NCBI GenBank assembly: GCA_021521415.1 | Contig: JAIQDT010003854.1 | Coordinates: 213,862 to 277,861, forward strand | Origin: Bidens hawaiensis | Lineage: Eukaryota > Streptophyta > Magnoliopsida > Asterales > Asteraceae | DNA length: 64,000 bases | Direction: 5' to 3' | Shown here: piece by piece, positions 23,219-34,169 of the stretch | How positions within the stretch are numbered: position 1 is the stretch's first letter | Layout of the letters: each line of letters opens with the position of its first letter | The notes under the pieces: model-generated | Databases searched by the model: none | Seen by the model: only the letters and a program-made list of their open reading frames with translations | What the model was told of the DNA's origin: nothing | Translations under genes and position numbers: made by a program

Positions 23219-23470
23219 AGAATCGACAATTCATGTATCACCATGACTTTCCGAATTCCCAATTTAAAATATACGAGCAACGAGTATGGGGATTGACGAT
23301 TCACGTATCACCATGACTTTTCAATCTTCAATATAAAATATACAAGAAAATGAGTATTGGAGGTTGACAATTCATGTATCACCATGACTTTTCAAGTCTC
23401 CAACCTCAGAACATAATCGTAAATGGAAATTGAAAATCAACTATTCATGTATCACCATGACTTTTCGGAT
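23219..23470. repeat. About 62-bp tandem repeats in the untranslated leader of element A
   Basis: Four copies share the core TTCATGTATCACCATGACTT (third-copy form), one per about 60-65 bases, with less conserved TATAAAATATACRAG linkers. Read in the transcript sense (minus), each core contains CATGGTGATACATG, which has CATG at both ends, and an upstream AUG. The array lies between primer site and gag. Confidence 0.85.
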
Positions 23471-23701
23471 TTTCAAATCCAACAAACGAATATGTAAGTA
23501 AAATCAATAAAAATCGAAATTCAACAAAAATCGAAATATCGCGGAATAAAACATAAAATCATATACTGCGTCTGCGCGAGCATATTCATAAATAACGAGT
23601 AATTAACAATAAGCGCGCAAGCATGAGATTTCTCTCATGCGCGAGAAGGGACTCTTAGGTATTCTAGGCCGTTACGTCTAACCACCTATCCTAAAGTCAA
23701 C

Positions 23702-23715
23702 GAGCTCTGATACCA
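23702..23715 (-). other. Primer binding site of Tekay element A
   Basis: The minus strand reads TGGTATCAGAGCTCG three bases after the LTR end. TGGTATCAGAGC is the classical plant site complementary to the 3' end of initiator tRNA-Met. Confidence 0.9.
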
Positions 23716-24710
23716 ATCTGTAACACCCCGACCAAAGGCGGATTATACATCGGGGCGCCACATATTGTTTCATTACTCGTGACACTATTGGGTGTCAATA
23801 TTTAATAAATACATTCATTCGCGCACGCGCAAAGTAAACAAGATAACATAAATAATCATAAATCAATATATTATAAATCATAATATTCGAACAGCAAAAA
23901 CTTGTCTTGATACATTTTAATCTAGGTCCAAAATAAAGAAAACTTCCTACGTGTCCTCAAGCTCCAAAACAGCTACTGCAAACCTAAACATGTGTTAAAA
24001 TAAACGTCAAACACTTGCGTGTTGGTGAGAAATCAAGTTTAATACAATACATAGATAACAATAAATCTGCGCGCAACATGTGTATGTCTGGTTTTCAACA
24101 AGGGTGTAATCCGATCGGGACCAACTCTAAGATTCATAGACTGCCAGTGCTCACAATTGAGCTCACAAACAAGAAAGACTGTGCAAGTGTAAACAAAAGA
24201 GAAAATCATAAACAATAGTTCTCCCGTGTTCATCTAATGGTACCATGAGAACTGCGGAATAGACCGACAAGACGGTTAATGATCCACACATACAAATAAA
24301 CAGCCAAGTCTACGTCCTCAACACATGGGATACTGCGCGACTAAAGTTCATAAACAGTTTAAGACTCTAAGTTTGTATGAACACATGAACATCCCAAAAC
24401 ATTAAAAGCAAAAAGGGATTAGATACGAGATTACTCACTTGATAAAGATGCGGTGAAAGATAATGCAAGAACCAACTTTAAACAAGCACAAGTTAACCTA
24501 TAAATAAGATTATTGTTTTAATGATTGGTTTTTAGTCTTAATTACAAGTTAGCATAATTAGTAAGTAAATTATTATATATAATATATATTACCGGAAAAG
24601 CAGGGCAGAACAGGGAGGAAGACGGAGGCAGAGAGGAAGACGGCAGAGAGAGCAAGGAGGAGGTTAAATTAAGTGTTTGTGTGTGATGTGTTAGGAAAAA
24701 ATAAGATTAT

Positions 24711-24719
24711 TATTTATAG
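24711..24719 (-). promoter_or_regulatory. TATA box of Tekay element A (5' LTR)
   Basis: The minus strand reads CTATAAATA about 1.03 kb into the LTR, followed about 30 bases on by a pyrimidine- and CA-rich stretch fitting a start site. The tandem 29-bp repeats lie upstream of it in U3. Confidence 0.6.
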
Positions 24720-25112
24720 GGAAACCCTAGGGAACACAATCCCTAGAAAAGAGGAAAAGATCTCCAAAAAGTAAAAGATTCTAAAAGCAAAAGATATCAA
24801 AAGATATGGCAGCTGCAGGGGGCAAAGGAAAAGCTGACAGGGAACAGTAACCGGCATGGGCGGGTCAGATAAAGGTACTGGTCAAGCATGGAAAAGCAGA
24901 TCTCAAAAGATAATGTCAGTCACTTTTTCTGTCAACCAATGGGGTTGGTGCGCATGCTGCGCCAAAAGTGGCTTTTCAGACATAAAATAGGTCAGGTCAA
25001 CAGCACAGAAGATAAGACAACACAAAAGCAAACAGGCTGGATAAAACAGAAGAAAAGATAAGTCTAGCGCGAGAAAGCTGCGCGCGAGAAGGCTAAGGCA
25101 GACAGAACAATC

Positions 25113-25390
25113 CTTAGCGCGCCGCGGGAAGGACTATTATCCTTAGCGCGCCGCGGGAAGAACTACCATTCTTAGCGCGCTGCGAGAAGAACTACAATTC
25201 TTAGCGCGTCGCGGGAAGAACTACCATTCTTAGCGCGCTGCGAGAAGAACTACAATTCTTAGCGCGTCGCGGGAAGAACTACCGTTCTTAGCGCGCTGCG
25301 AGAAGAACTACAATTCTTAGCGCGTCGCGGGAAGGACTACCGTTCTTAGCGCGCTGCGAGAAGAACTACAATTCTTAGCGCGCTGCGAGA
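25113..25390. repeat. 29-bp tandem repeats in U3 of element A (also 17793-18070)
   Basis: About nine to ten units of 29 bp share the core TTAGCGCGCYGCGRGAAGAA. Two forms alternate, CTGCGAG and GTCGCGG, giving a 58-bp higher-order period. The two LTRs carry the same array, so it predates or was copied at insertion. It lies about 350-630 bases into U3, upstream of the TATA box. GCGCGC is rare in the neighbourhood, which makes the array a strong local CpG cluster. Confidence 0.85.
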
Positions 25391-26291
25391 ACAGTTCGCC
25401 TCGCGTATCGCAGGAACAACTGGTCTTCACGCAGGCTTCCCTGTAAGGAGTCTGGCGCGTGGAGCTGCGCAGACAACCTTAGGCGGGAAGGAACAAAGGA
25501 CAGAAAAAAGGTTAAGAGGGGTTCATGGCTTAAGGGCGGGACGGCGACAAGAGAGAAAAGAAGGCGGAAAGAGAGAAGAGGGACGGGACGGCGGAAAGAA
25601 AGAGAGAGAAAGAGGCGGGAAGGAAAATATATTATTATTATTAAAAGTAAAATATAAGTATAAATAAATATTAAATCATAAAAGAAAGAAATCGGGTCAG
25701 AGAAACGGGTACCTGGGTCGGGTCGGATCGGGGCAGATGTCACAGGTATGATTCTTCCATCCTCTCCTTCTTCTTTAACAACATATCTTTGATTTTTGAA
25801 ACCCTACTTTACGATTTTGCTTGCTTCTGCTCCTTCACTCTTCCGTCACATTAACATGTTCTTTATAACTACGATTTCTTCATCTTCGTATCAGTTTCTC
25901 TGTATATCTATTTGAACCAAGGATGAAAGCCATTTTATATATGGGGTTTCAGTATATTACCCATGACCCAGGTACTTTTCATTCTTACTTGATACATAAA
26001 GTTGTAACATGAGTAAATGGTCGATTACAAGGGCTGTGTGCATCCGGCGATTTAAGTTCCTATCAAGTAACACGATTTAACTTAACTTCAATCTTCATCC
26101 AATTTGGTTAGAAAAAAGTCACACGTACATAAATTTATAGTTTTGTGTAATTTGTAGCTTTAAAGGTGAGGATGAAAATGAAAACATGAGCTTTCAGGTT
26201 GTGAAATTGAAGACACAGGATAAGAATAAACTTCAGGAAGAATTAGGGCTTTCAGGTTAGTTTTAGAAATGCCATTTTTGTATCTAATGTT

Positions 26292-26854
26292 TAGGCCTTT
26301 AAATGAATCGAATGAACACAAACGGAGCATGTTCATGTTCGTTCATTCATTTAGCTTTAACCGAACAAGCGTTTGAACACGAACAAATAAATGAACAGGG
26401 TTTTCTTGTGTGTGTTTGTTTGTTAAGAAAATGAACGTATTCGTCTATGTTTGTTTGTTAACAGCATAAAGTATAAACGAACGGTTCAGGAACTTAAACA
26501 AACAAACATAGATGAACAACATAACTGAACTAAAACCTATTAAAAGTAAATGTCAACAACAATGTTTGTGGTCTAAAAAGTTATTTAGACTAGAGTAAAC
26601 TTTAATGGGCCTAAAAATTTAAATGAATATGTTAACGACCTAAAAAATTCGTAAACCAACGAACATAAAATAATTTAAATGAAAAAACGTAAACGAACGT
26701 TCATGAACATAAATGAGCGAACGGGACAAGTAATCATGTTCGTTCGTTTAACTAAATGAACAAAACTTTGTGTTCATGTTCGTACGTAAATAAACGAACA
26801 TAAACGAATGGTTCACGAACTGTTCATTGAGCGTTTGGTTTGTTTACAAGTCTA
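26292..26854. mobile_element. hAT-like MITE in an intron of the FTSHI5 fragment
   Basis: 563 bp with imperfect ends TAGGCCTTTAAATG and, inverted, TAGACTTGTAAACAAAC, flanked by the 8-bp direct duplication CTAATGTT (26284-26291 and 26855-26862). The inside is a palindrome-rich mass of TTCGTTTA, GAACATAAA and GTTCATG words. Eight-base duplications and TAGGCCTGTAAA-like ends are typical of a plant hAT MITE family. It ends 41 bases before exon 26896. Confidence 0.85.
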
Positions 26855-26895
26855 CTAATGTTTAGTAAAAATATCTGATGGTTTTCTGTTGCTAG

Positions 26896-27895
26896 ATAAT
26901 AATCAAGAAACTAAAGGAACATGGCAAGAAAGCCTGCAAATATGGAAAGATATTCTGAGAAGGGAGCAATTAGCCGAACAGTTAGATTCATCACGTGCTA
27001 AATATGCAATTGAATTTGACATGAAAGAGGTTGAAAAAAGTCTTCGTGAAGAAGATGCAAAGGCGAAAGCCAAAGGCACACAAGGCGTTAGAGCACTTTG
27101 GATATCAAAAAAATGGTGGCGTTACCGCCCTAAACTGCCTTACACTTATTTTCTTGAAAAACTTGAACATTCTGAGGTCAGACATGTGACTTTTTCTTAG
27201 ATTTCTCTTTCTGAACACTTCATTTTTCTCAATATAGAGCTTTGACAGGTGGCTGCTGTTGTGTTCACTGAGGACCTGAAAACATTATATGTAACAATGA
27301 ATGAAGGGTTCCCTCTAGAATATGTTGTAAGTTTCATACTTTTAATATATTAAAAACTCTGCAACCTTTTCCTTTGACTTTGACTGATTCGGGTTGTTTT
27401 CTATAGGTTGATATGCCTCTTGATCCATACCTTTTTGAAATGATCACAAATTCAGGAGCTGAAGTTGACTTACTTCAAAGGAAGCAAAGCTATTACTTAT
27501 TAAAGTTTATAATTGCATTACTTCCCGGAATCTTGGTTTTGTGGTTTTTAAGGGAATCGCTAATGCTTTTACACATTACTTCAAAAAGATTCCTCTACAA
27601 GAAGTATAATCAGCTTTTTGACATGGCTTATGCCGAAAACTTTATCATGGTAACGTTATAATCTTCATATAAAACTTACTTTCTTGTTAGATATATACAT
27701 ATTTCATGGCCAATTTTTTTTTATTTTTATGTTAAATTCATTTTACAACTGCAGCCAGTTAGAGAAGTTGATGAAACAAAATCAATGTATAAGGATGTAG
27801 TGTTAGGTGGAGATGTTTGGGATCTTTTGGATGAATTAATGATTTACATGCGGAATCCTATGCAATATTATGAGAAAGAAGTCAAGTTTGTTCGG
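26896..27895 (+). pseudogene. FTSHI5: Four exons of an FTSHI5-like gene captured in a TIR element
   Basis: Exons 26896-27176, 27249-27326, 27407-27649 and 27755-27895 join in one open frame with perfect GT-AG introns. The protein reads TWQESLQIWKDILRREQ, RALWISKKWWRYRPKLPY, VVFTEDLKTLYVTMNEGF, then a membrane stretch (FIIALLPGILVLWFL), then ITSKRFLYKKYNQLFDMAY and YKDVVLGGDVWDLLDEL. I recognise this as the part of FTSHI5, a plastid envelope pseudo-FtsH of the TIC-associated motor, just before its AAA+ domain. The fragment stops before the Walker A motif and has no start. Reading frame and splice sites are undamaged, so capture is recent or the exons are kept. The paralogue number is less certain than the FtsHi assignment. 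Confidence 0.8.
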
Positions 27896-27933
27896 GTAAT
27901 TTTAAATATTTTTGTATGATCAAATATTTGAAA

Positions 27934-27990
27934 TAGGCCTGCAAATGAACTGAACGTTCAGTCATTTGTTCGGCAGGAAGTTCGTTTCAT
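27934..27990. mobile_element. Second, truncated copy of the hAT-like MITE end
   Basis: TAGGCCTGCAAATGAACTGAACG followed by GTTCAGTCATTTGTTCGG resembles the left end of the MITE at 26292. Similarity fades within about 60 bases and no right end is seen, so it is a relic just after the last FTSHI5 exon. Confidence 0.5.
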
Positions 27991-28283
27991 TACTAAATAT
28001 TTGGTTGGAATTTATGCATCTTTTTATATGTTTTTTATTTTTTAATAAATATTTGTTATTAAAAAAATACTTGTGCTAATGATAAAGTTGATATAATTCT
28101 CTGTTTATTTCCTATGTACCAAACAAGAGAAATGATTCTCAGCTATATTTCTCTACTGAAATCTCTGTACTACCAAACAGAACAGTCAATTCTCATTCTC
28201 CAGACCAATTCCCTTTCTCTGCAATTCCATTTCTCTATTCCATTTCTCTACAATTCTCATTCTCTGTACCAAACACCCCCTTA

Positions 28284-31040
28284 GAGAAACCTTAGAGAAA
28301 CTCTGGCCACCGGACCCCTTGACCCGCATGTGGTTCTGCCGATGTACATCTTTCAATCAACAACCTTTGGTGCTATGTGTATGTGTACACATAAGCAAAA
28401 TCATATCTTTTTTACTGAATTGGTAAAAAAATATATATTGCAAAACAAAAGTGTCTAACTGAATAATACAAAATATTGAAGCAATATTGGATGGTGTTTG
28501 TACTGAGCCCTCGATTGAATACAACTTTGAGGAACGATTGAACAAAATTAAGAATACCGTGCGATGTTATGCATGATGTTATTGATGATTAGGCTATCTG
28601 GTACTTAATAAAAAAAATAGTTTATATAAGCTGAAATTTTAATGGGGGAGGGGAAGGAAAAAAGAGGAAAATATAAAAAATTATGTTCCAGATATTTTTT
28701 ATAAAAAGGGAGGGGAGGGGAAATGAGGGAAAATGCTAGAATATTTAAGCATATTATCATCCTTCCAAATTTGAGAGATTAGGAGAGAAAATATTTATTT
28801 GTAATTATAACTTTTATCAATTCCTAAATTACCCTTATATCTAACTTCATGTAATGGTTTACTTAAAGGGTATAATAGGAAAATGTATCTTTCTTTTCTT
28901 TTCCTCTTAACTCGGGAACATCTAAAATGTTTAATTTCTCTCCCTTTCCTTTCCTTTTCATTATACTCGGGAACACGAAATAAAATCACATATTTTTCTT
29001 CCCCTACCTTTCTTTCCTATCATAATTCCCCTTCCTTCCCCTCCACTCGTTAAATGAGACTCGGGAACACAGCGTTAGGATTTGATAAGATTTTATGGAT
29101 ATATGAAACTAATCTAAATTAAAAAAAAGATTATTAAATGGCGTGTAACAATTTTTTGTTCACAGAGGTACAGATCGATCAATATATCTTTGGAACATTT
29201 GATCATTTGTTGCAAACTTTTTTACCAACTATATATTTGAATATTTACGCATATATAGTATAGTTTATATTTCATTGTAAGTTAAAACAATAGCATTGCC
29301 ACTCATACTTTGGTGGAATGGTAAGATGGTTTGGATGTGAATTTAATGGTTAAGGATTCAATTTTCATAATGTACAATATATATTTCACTGTTAAAAAAA
29401 AGTTAAAACAATACTATAATTTTACTTACAAAAAATACCGATTAATTAACGTTGTAATTTATAATATTGATTAATTAATGTTGTAATTTATAAATATAAT
29501 TACTTTTAAATATTTATGCACATTTTTATTGATATTTCTTCAAGCTATACAATATATATACTTTATCTAATTGTTACTTACACAAAGTCAAATTTATGTG
29601 GATAAATATTTTTCTAAAAATACACTTGTACTGTAAATAAAAAATATGTATTTAAGTGTTAATTTGTTTATTTGAAAACACTTTATTTTATTTTATTTTT
29701 TTTACTTTTTAAACGACTAATATCTTTTACAATACACCTAACTAAATAATCAACTATTTACTATTAGTTACTTAAATGTACGTATATGATTGAGAATTTT
29801 AGAATTTCAAACAAATAATATAAATATATTAAACATTCAAAAATCTAATGTAACTATACAATTAAAACAAAAAAGTTTAAGTCAACTTGGCTTATTCTTA
29901 TTGGTTGTTTCTTAAAGTTTTCATGTATATCTAACACTTCTCTAATTTTCATGTGAATAAAAATGATCAAAAATAAATTAAAATTATATAAAATCCATTC
30001 TCTTTAATCTCTTTAATGATTAAAATTAATGATTCAAATGCAGTTTATAATTATTAATATCAATTTCAATTATTTCTATTATTCTATATACACAAGTTAT
30101 AGTTTAACCTAAAAACTCAAATCAATTATCTCCTCTTTCACGCCTCCTTCCTCTTCCACGGATCTCTACTTTCAATTCATTTATCCGGTAAGTTCAACGT
30201 CCATAATCGATGAAGCTGTTCACCAACCAGACGTTTTATCTACAGTATATCGCCCTACCTATGACTGTCTTCACAATCCATCAACGTTACTACCGGACAA
30301 TTAAATCATCATGTTTTATTTTTTGTATTTTGATTCAATTGAAACTATATTCTTTTTTTTATTTCATACCGGTCAATGTGACTACGAATTTAATTTTACT
30401 AAAAATGGTTTTAATTAAAGATTTATGAAATTTGACCCATTGACTAATTAAAATATAACTATTGGAGTATAAATTGAGATCTGTAATCAATTTGTGTATA
30501 TTAGGAAAAAAATCAACTATTTAATTAAGGATTACTTTAATTACGGAATTAAATTACTAACTTATTTTTGCAGAACTTATATCAATTACTTAATAATTCA
30601 ATTGCTTATTAATTATATTATGTTGACTATTTTTATAAATTTCAACCATATGATTAAGGATTTTAATATATCATAATTTATTCTAATTTTAGATATACGA
30701 TAATTGATAATCAATTTTAGATATACGGAATTAAAAACATTGATGATTAATTATATTACTGTTAATAAATAAATTAGTAACTTATTTTTCTACATTAATA
30801 ACTTAATGTTGTATGTTGAAATATGAAGTAGATTTAACTATATCAATTTTAATTATTTTGTCTTTATAATATAATTTAACAAGATTACATTCAAGTATTT
30901 CAAAATTTGAAAATCCCCTAATGCAACCTAGATATTTTCGTCCATAAATTTAGCTAATTCAAAATTCCTAATTTTATGTTTTTAATTAATTACATTAATA
31001 CCTTCATTCTTTACGCAAGTCTCCAAAATTTGAATCATTT
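28284..31040. other. AT-rich DNA, no gene recognised
   Basis: The first 80 bases after the TIR element are moderately GC-rich and unassigned. About 28640-29070 is purine-rich on the left and pyrimidine-rich on the right (GGGAGGGG, CTTTCCTTTTC, with TCGGGAACAC words near 28915, 28965 and 29060), possibly a decayed foldback or MITE. At 29311-29321 TGGTGGAATGG looks like a pol III A box, with only a weak B box downstream. From 29400 to 31040 I see only simple AT-rich sequence. Confidence 0.4.
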
Positions 31041-31050
31041 ACTTCTTGTG

Positions 31051-31058
31051 TATAAATA
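31051..31058 (+). promoter_or_regulatory. Possible TATA box upstream of the epimerase fragment
   Basis: TATAAATA is followed about 25-35 bases later by a CA-rich stretch (CACACAATAATTC) suited to a start site. It lies about 200 bases before a small ATG-led frame (31252) and 500 bases before the epimerase tail. It could drive a chimeric transcript; no direct proof. Confidence 0.3.
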
Positions 31059-31563
31059 GTATGACTTTCACACAATAATTCTTATACTATCACACCATAT
31101 TTAGCAAAAACCAATTTGTTTGTTTGTAAGGTTTATATTTCTGGTCGTGCTTATATCATTCATTTTGTTTTTTTTTTTTATTTTTTGGTTAAAAGTGTTA
31201 TTGTTCATAAATTAATATCTTGTTTATTTTTAATTTTTCAACACAAGAAAGATGGAGCCAACAAACATCACAATGTTGAATCAACTGGATGTGCTTAACC
31301 GTGACTGTGTCCTAAAGGTGCGTATTTTGAAACTATAGCGTCTCAAAGACAATTCAAAGCTCGGAGAAGATTAGTCGATAGAAATGATTTTGCAAGACGA
31401 AATGGTATTGTTACACATTCATTAATTTTACTGTATTATTCATACAATTTTGTACTAATGTTAATAATAATGTATCAGGATAACAGAATTCAAGTTTATG
31501 TGATGAAGACTTGCACCCCAAGCATGATGTGTGGCTTGGTGAGAATAAGTCTTTGATTGTTAT

Positions 31564-31683
31564 ATTGATGTTCCATTTACGCACGCGAATATAAGTTTGG
31601 CTAGACGGGAACTTGGGTATAAGCCGACGACGGATTTGGCGATCGAGTTGAAGAAGTTTATTAAGTGGTATCTTTGGTATTAG
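31564..31683 (+). pseudogene. C-terminal tail of a UDP-glucuronate 4-epimerase (GAE family)
   Basis: The frame reads IDVPFTHANISLARRELGY, then KPTTDLAIELKKFIKWYLWY and a stop TAG. THANIS, ELGYKPTTDL and LKKFVRWYL are the end of plant UDP-glucuronate 4-epimerases, Golgi membrane enzymes making UDP-galacturonate for pectin. Only about 39 residues remain; the bases upstream do not encode the rest of the enzyme. The tail is intact to its natural stop, so it looks like a captured or relocated 3' end and not an in-place decay. Confidence 0.65.
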
Positions 31684-32211
31684 GGTCATGATCAAATGAA
31701 AACTAAATCTGTGCATTCATAGTTTTGATTTATGTTTTAGTTTTAGGATTTTTTTTTAATTTTATGAAAGAAGTAAAAGATCTCATGAGCATGATTCTTT
31801 GCTTGAAATGAGGATGACTCAAAACATCTCATTTTGTTTTTCTAATTTACATTTGTAAGTTGTGAACACAAATTCCCCTTGATTAATATTATACACTTAA
31901 CTTTATTGTGTTTTTATATATTTTTATACGGATGATCAAAATGATTTAGGTTGTCTTAATATATGTCAAATCTACACATTCATAGTTTTGATTTGTTTTT
32001 TTTTTAATTTTAGGATTTTTTTTTTGATGAGAAAAGAAGGAAAAGATCTCATTAGCATAAATATTTGCTTAAAATCAGGATGAAAAATATTCTCATCTTT
32101 TCTAATTTACCTTTTTAAATTAATACACATTTAATATGATATTTTAGAAACCGATTATATAACTTAGTTTACAAAAATTTATTATTATATCTTAGTCTGA
32201 AAAGGTACAAT

Positions 32212-32242
<31 letters not shown>

Positions 32243-32461
32243 AGTATCATTACAGAATTGTTAAATTATTTAAGAACTTGAAGGAACCCTTAAAAACTAA
32301 CGTTTTTTATAAATGTTTTTGTATGTTAATGTTCTTTGAGAGTAATTTTATCCTTTTTTTATATCTATATCTACGATTACAATTTTGAAAATTAGTCTTT
32401 ATACATATCTATGTTTTGTTTTACACATGTAAATTTGTTAGTACATAAATTTACATATATG
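31684..32461. other. Post-epimerase spacer with a diverged duplication and an (AT)n run
   Basis: About 31715-31860 and 31977-32120 are diverged copies of one another (CATTCATAGTTTTGATTT, AAAAGATCTCAT, GCTTGAAATGAGGATGA-like words in the same order). An AT dinucleotide run occupies 32214-32237. The last bases lead into the LTR at 32462. Confidence 0.6.
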
Positions 32462-34169
32462 TGTAACATCCTGCTTTTGTCAAGAATTAATAAAATAAAT
32501 TTCGTTTATCTTATAATGTGTCGTGTGTCGGTTTAAATAAATAATCTAATAGAAGGTGGGCTTGGACTTTAGAAGATGAAATAAGAAATGGAATGGGCCT
32601 TAGGTCCATGGGCTTAAGGGAGTATAAATACCCCTTAAACCCTAAACCTTTCCATTTCTATACATCTCTACACTATAGCCTACACCTTGGAAAACACAAA
32701 CAAACCCGAACCAAGAACCGAAGGCGAGAACCCGAGCTTGTTGGTGCTGGAATGTCGTGACGGACCAGGTCACGTTAGATAACGAATTAGACTAGTGAAC
32801 GAGGATAACGAACCAGATAACGAATCAAGTGATTCGTTATTCACCGAATTCGTCATGATAAGGTAGCGAACCAGAGGACGAATCTGATGATGAAAAGTAA
32901 CGAATTAAACTAACGAATCAGGCATGAATGATAACGAATTAGCCAGCAAATTAAGCTTAATCCGTTATAGCAAATGAGTTAGCGAATTAGAAAGTTATTT
33001 AAAATTCTAATGGAAAATGTGTTAAGACAGTTAATGGAAATAAAATTTTTCCAAGCTGACCTAGCAGCTCGACCCCAGCCAGAGGCTCTGCCCCTTGGAC
33101 CCTGCTAGGGGTTGCCGCCCCTAGACCCCGCTGCCAGGGGCGCTGCCCCCGGACCCCCGTTCGTTTGGGTTACATAAAGATAGAAATACAATACGAGTAG
33201 TAATAGTTAATTGATACGTGTAATTGTTATACAGTTAGTTGTGCACAGCTCAAGAAAGGAATAACTATAAACGGTGAACGTAATCGCATTCAGGTGAGTT
33301 TCTAGCCCCATTTCCTTGTTATGTTTTCGGGGCTGTGTGCGTACTCGATGTGATAGTTAATACACTTACCTTAAAATGGTAAGTGTATGCCATGTATGAT
33401 TTATATGTTAATTATGTATATCTTGAATGTAATCGAAAGCTTGTCGGTACGTGAACGATCTTCGGATATTGCACGTATTGACAAGGGAGGTATGTATATG
33501 ATAGATGGATGCGTATGATAGATATATGTATGAATGTGTATGAAAGAGTAAAGAATGTTATGCATGTTACGAGTACGTAAAGACATAATGTACGAAGATG
33601 AAGAAGTAAGGGATCAGACCCTAATAATATCTGAGATAGACAAAGGAAAGAGGGATCAGACCCTAATAATATCTGAGATAGAAAAGGAAGGGATCAGACC
33701 CTAATAATATCTGAGATAGAATGGACAATAAATATATAGTATGAAAGTAATAAAGTATGTACGTATGTATGTATGAAGTTATGTAATGAAAGTAAAATAG
33801 TAACGTAATTATTATGTGTCTTCGGATGTATAATGGAAGGTAGGTGTACGTATTGTATGTTATGTGATTAACTAGAACTCACTCAGCGTAGCTGACTTTT
33901 AGTATGCACGCAGGTGAGTAGAATTAGGCAGCTGGCTTGAGTGGGGACACATGGCGTTAGAATAAAGAAGCTGGCATCTGAAGATCTATTTGTTGTTTTG
34001 AACTAAAAGACATGTTTAAGTTATGTTTAAAGACAAGATGATGAATGTTTGTAATGGCTGTTGATGTTTTATATTATTCCACGAAAGTTTTAATTATCTC
34101 TGATATTTAGAACTGTGTTTACGAGTAAATCCAACACCAAATGTAGGGCACTGGTAACGGGGCCTTACA
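32462..34169 (+). repeat. 5' LTR of Tekay element B
   Basis: From TGTAACATCCTGC to GGGGCCTTACA, followed by the primer site. It has TATAAATA at 32623-32630, an array of TAACGAA heptamers (about 32778-32992), a strong splice donor-like CAGGTGAGTT at 33291 and three tandem GGATCAGACCCTAATAATATC units (33609-33720). About 540 bases found in its relatives are missing. Confidence 0.92.
32623..32630 (+). promoter_or_regulatory. TATA box in the LTR of Tekay element B (also 39411-39418)
   Basis: TATAAATA follows GGCTTAAGGGAG and precedes CCCCTTAAACCCTAAACC, only about 160 bases into the LTR. The same block is kept in both LTRs and, inverted, in the solo LTR at 47088-47095. Confidence 0.7.

Larger units (their letters stand above)
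16399..25744 (-). mobile_element. Young Tekay/Del-type Ty3-gypsy retrotransposon (element A)
   Basis: Complete element with LTRs of 2025 and 2026 bp, starting TG and ending CA, flanked by the direct duplication GGTAT (16394-16398 and 25745-25749). The minus strand reads LTR, PBS, leader, gag, protease, RT, RNase H, integrase, chromodomain, polypurine tract, LTR. Aligning the LTRs by eye gives 7 substitutions and one 1-base indel, a divergence near 0.0035. With a commonly borrowed plant rate of 1.3e-8 per site per year that is roughly 0.13 million years. Despite its youth the gag-pol frame holds three in-frame stops. Confidence 0.95.
23719..25744 (-). repeat. 5' LTR of Tekay element A
   Basis: Read on the minus strand it begins TGTGACATCTGCCCC at 25744 and ends CA at 23719, three bases before the primer binding site. 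Open frames inside it (such as 24015-24218) have no family resemblance and appear in both LTRs, so they are not genes. Confidence 0.95.
16193..28280. mobile_element. PIF/Harbinger-like TIR element carrying FTSHI5 exons, split by a Tekay element
   Basis: The left end GGGGTGTTTGGTA (16193) and the right end TACCAAACACCCCC (to 28280) are inverted repeats. Similarity goes on inward for some tens of bases (AGAAATGGAATTG-like words on both sides). TTA flanks both ends (16190-16192 and 28281-28283), the duplication typical of PIF/Harbinger; CTTA is equally possible because the right end has one extra C. After removing the nested Tekay element and its duplication, about 2.7 kb remain, holding four FTSHI5 exons and two hAT-like pieces. 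No transposase is present, so it is non-autonomous and behaves like a gene-capturing TIR element. An alternative is two separate related MITEs flanking a gene fragment. Confidence 0.65.

Noticed and set aside
28640..29070. Purine-rich then pyrimidine-rich pair as a foldback transposon
   Set aside because: The complementarity is mostly from low complexity; no defined ends or duplication.
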